A stretch of DNA of 31,551 nucleotides from an uncultured Prevotella sp. (GTDB taxonomy: Bacteria > Bacteroidota > Bacteroidia > Bacteroidales > Bacteroidaceae). The number at the start of each line of letters is the position of its first letter. Positions within the stretch are counted from its first letter, which is position 1. The notes beneath the pieces are model-generated. The model worked only from the letters and a program-made list of their open reading frames with translations. It did not search any database and had not been told where the DNA came from. The DNA lies in assembly GCA_900546575.1 (NCBI GenBank), contig URDM01000030.1, positions 1-31,551 of the forward strand, in the 5' to 3' direction. Position numbers and translations under genes: made by a program. This document shows positions 31,446 through 31,551 of this stretch, piece by piece.

Positions 31446-31551
31446 CGCGCAACATATATTTATATTACGATACAGACATTAGTGTCACGATTGTAAAGGG
31501 ACCATAGTATCATATTACATAATACTTGGCATCAATCAAGAACGCACATAA

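Overview
The window looks like chromosomal DNA of a Prevotella-type Bacteroidales (family level is inference). Four things point there. Promoters follow the Bacteroidetes pattern TTTG-N19/20-TAnnTTTG, and Shine-Dalgarno sequences are almost absent. The primary sigma factor is the short form without region 1.1. Methylmalonyl-CoA decarboxylase subunits, a Lnb-type (DUF4105) protein and a Bacteroidetes LptC/OMP/PpiD block are present. No phage, plasmid, rRNA or CRISPR locus is visible. The only recognisable mobile element is a 169-bp MITE-like insertion.

Layout. 1-2.1 kb: tRNA-Lys(CUU), a secreted lipoprotein and cytidine deaminase. 2.2-4.5 kb: methylmalonyl-CoA decarboxylase alpha subunit, a 51-aa epsilon-like subunit and the biotin carrier, without the membrane beta subunit. 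4.9-7.6 kb: an HtrA/Deg protease, then RpoD with a textbook promoter that holds a 17-bp palindrome. 7.6-9.8 kb: a four-gene operon with a secreted protein, an HprK-like kinase, an S24/S26 peptidase and a PqqD-like protein. It resembles the maturation part of a RiPP cluster without a precursor or cyclase. 9.8-10.0 kb: a 22-23 bp tandem repeat array and a bidirectional terminator. 10.0-17.1 kb, minus strand: an orphan secreted protein, a PpiD-like chaperone, a CNNM/CorC protein, LptC and an outer-membrane barrel, forming an envelope block.

17.2-23.3 kb, plus strand: a Lnb-domain protein overlapping by 4 bp an alkaline-phosphatase-superfamily protein that appears to have lost its active site, then SecA. 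23.4-26.0 kb: a lone helicase-associated domain, an ABC ATPase with every catalytic motif degraded, and a FetB-like permease fused in frame to a lipobox-bearing DNA/RNA non-specific endonuclease. This is the most unusual locus here. 26.0-31.1 kb: GNAT and GH27 alpha-galactosidase from mirrored divergent promoters, Hsp20, the MITE, a MATE exporter, and an HD (SpoT/MESH1-like)-MsrA fusion.

The best candidates for something undescribed are the pseudo-ATPase with the permease-nuclease fusion, the HprK/S26/PqqD cassette, and the HD-MsrA fusion with its Shine-Dalgarno-bearing leader ORF. All functions are read from motifs by eye; no database search was run.
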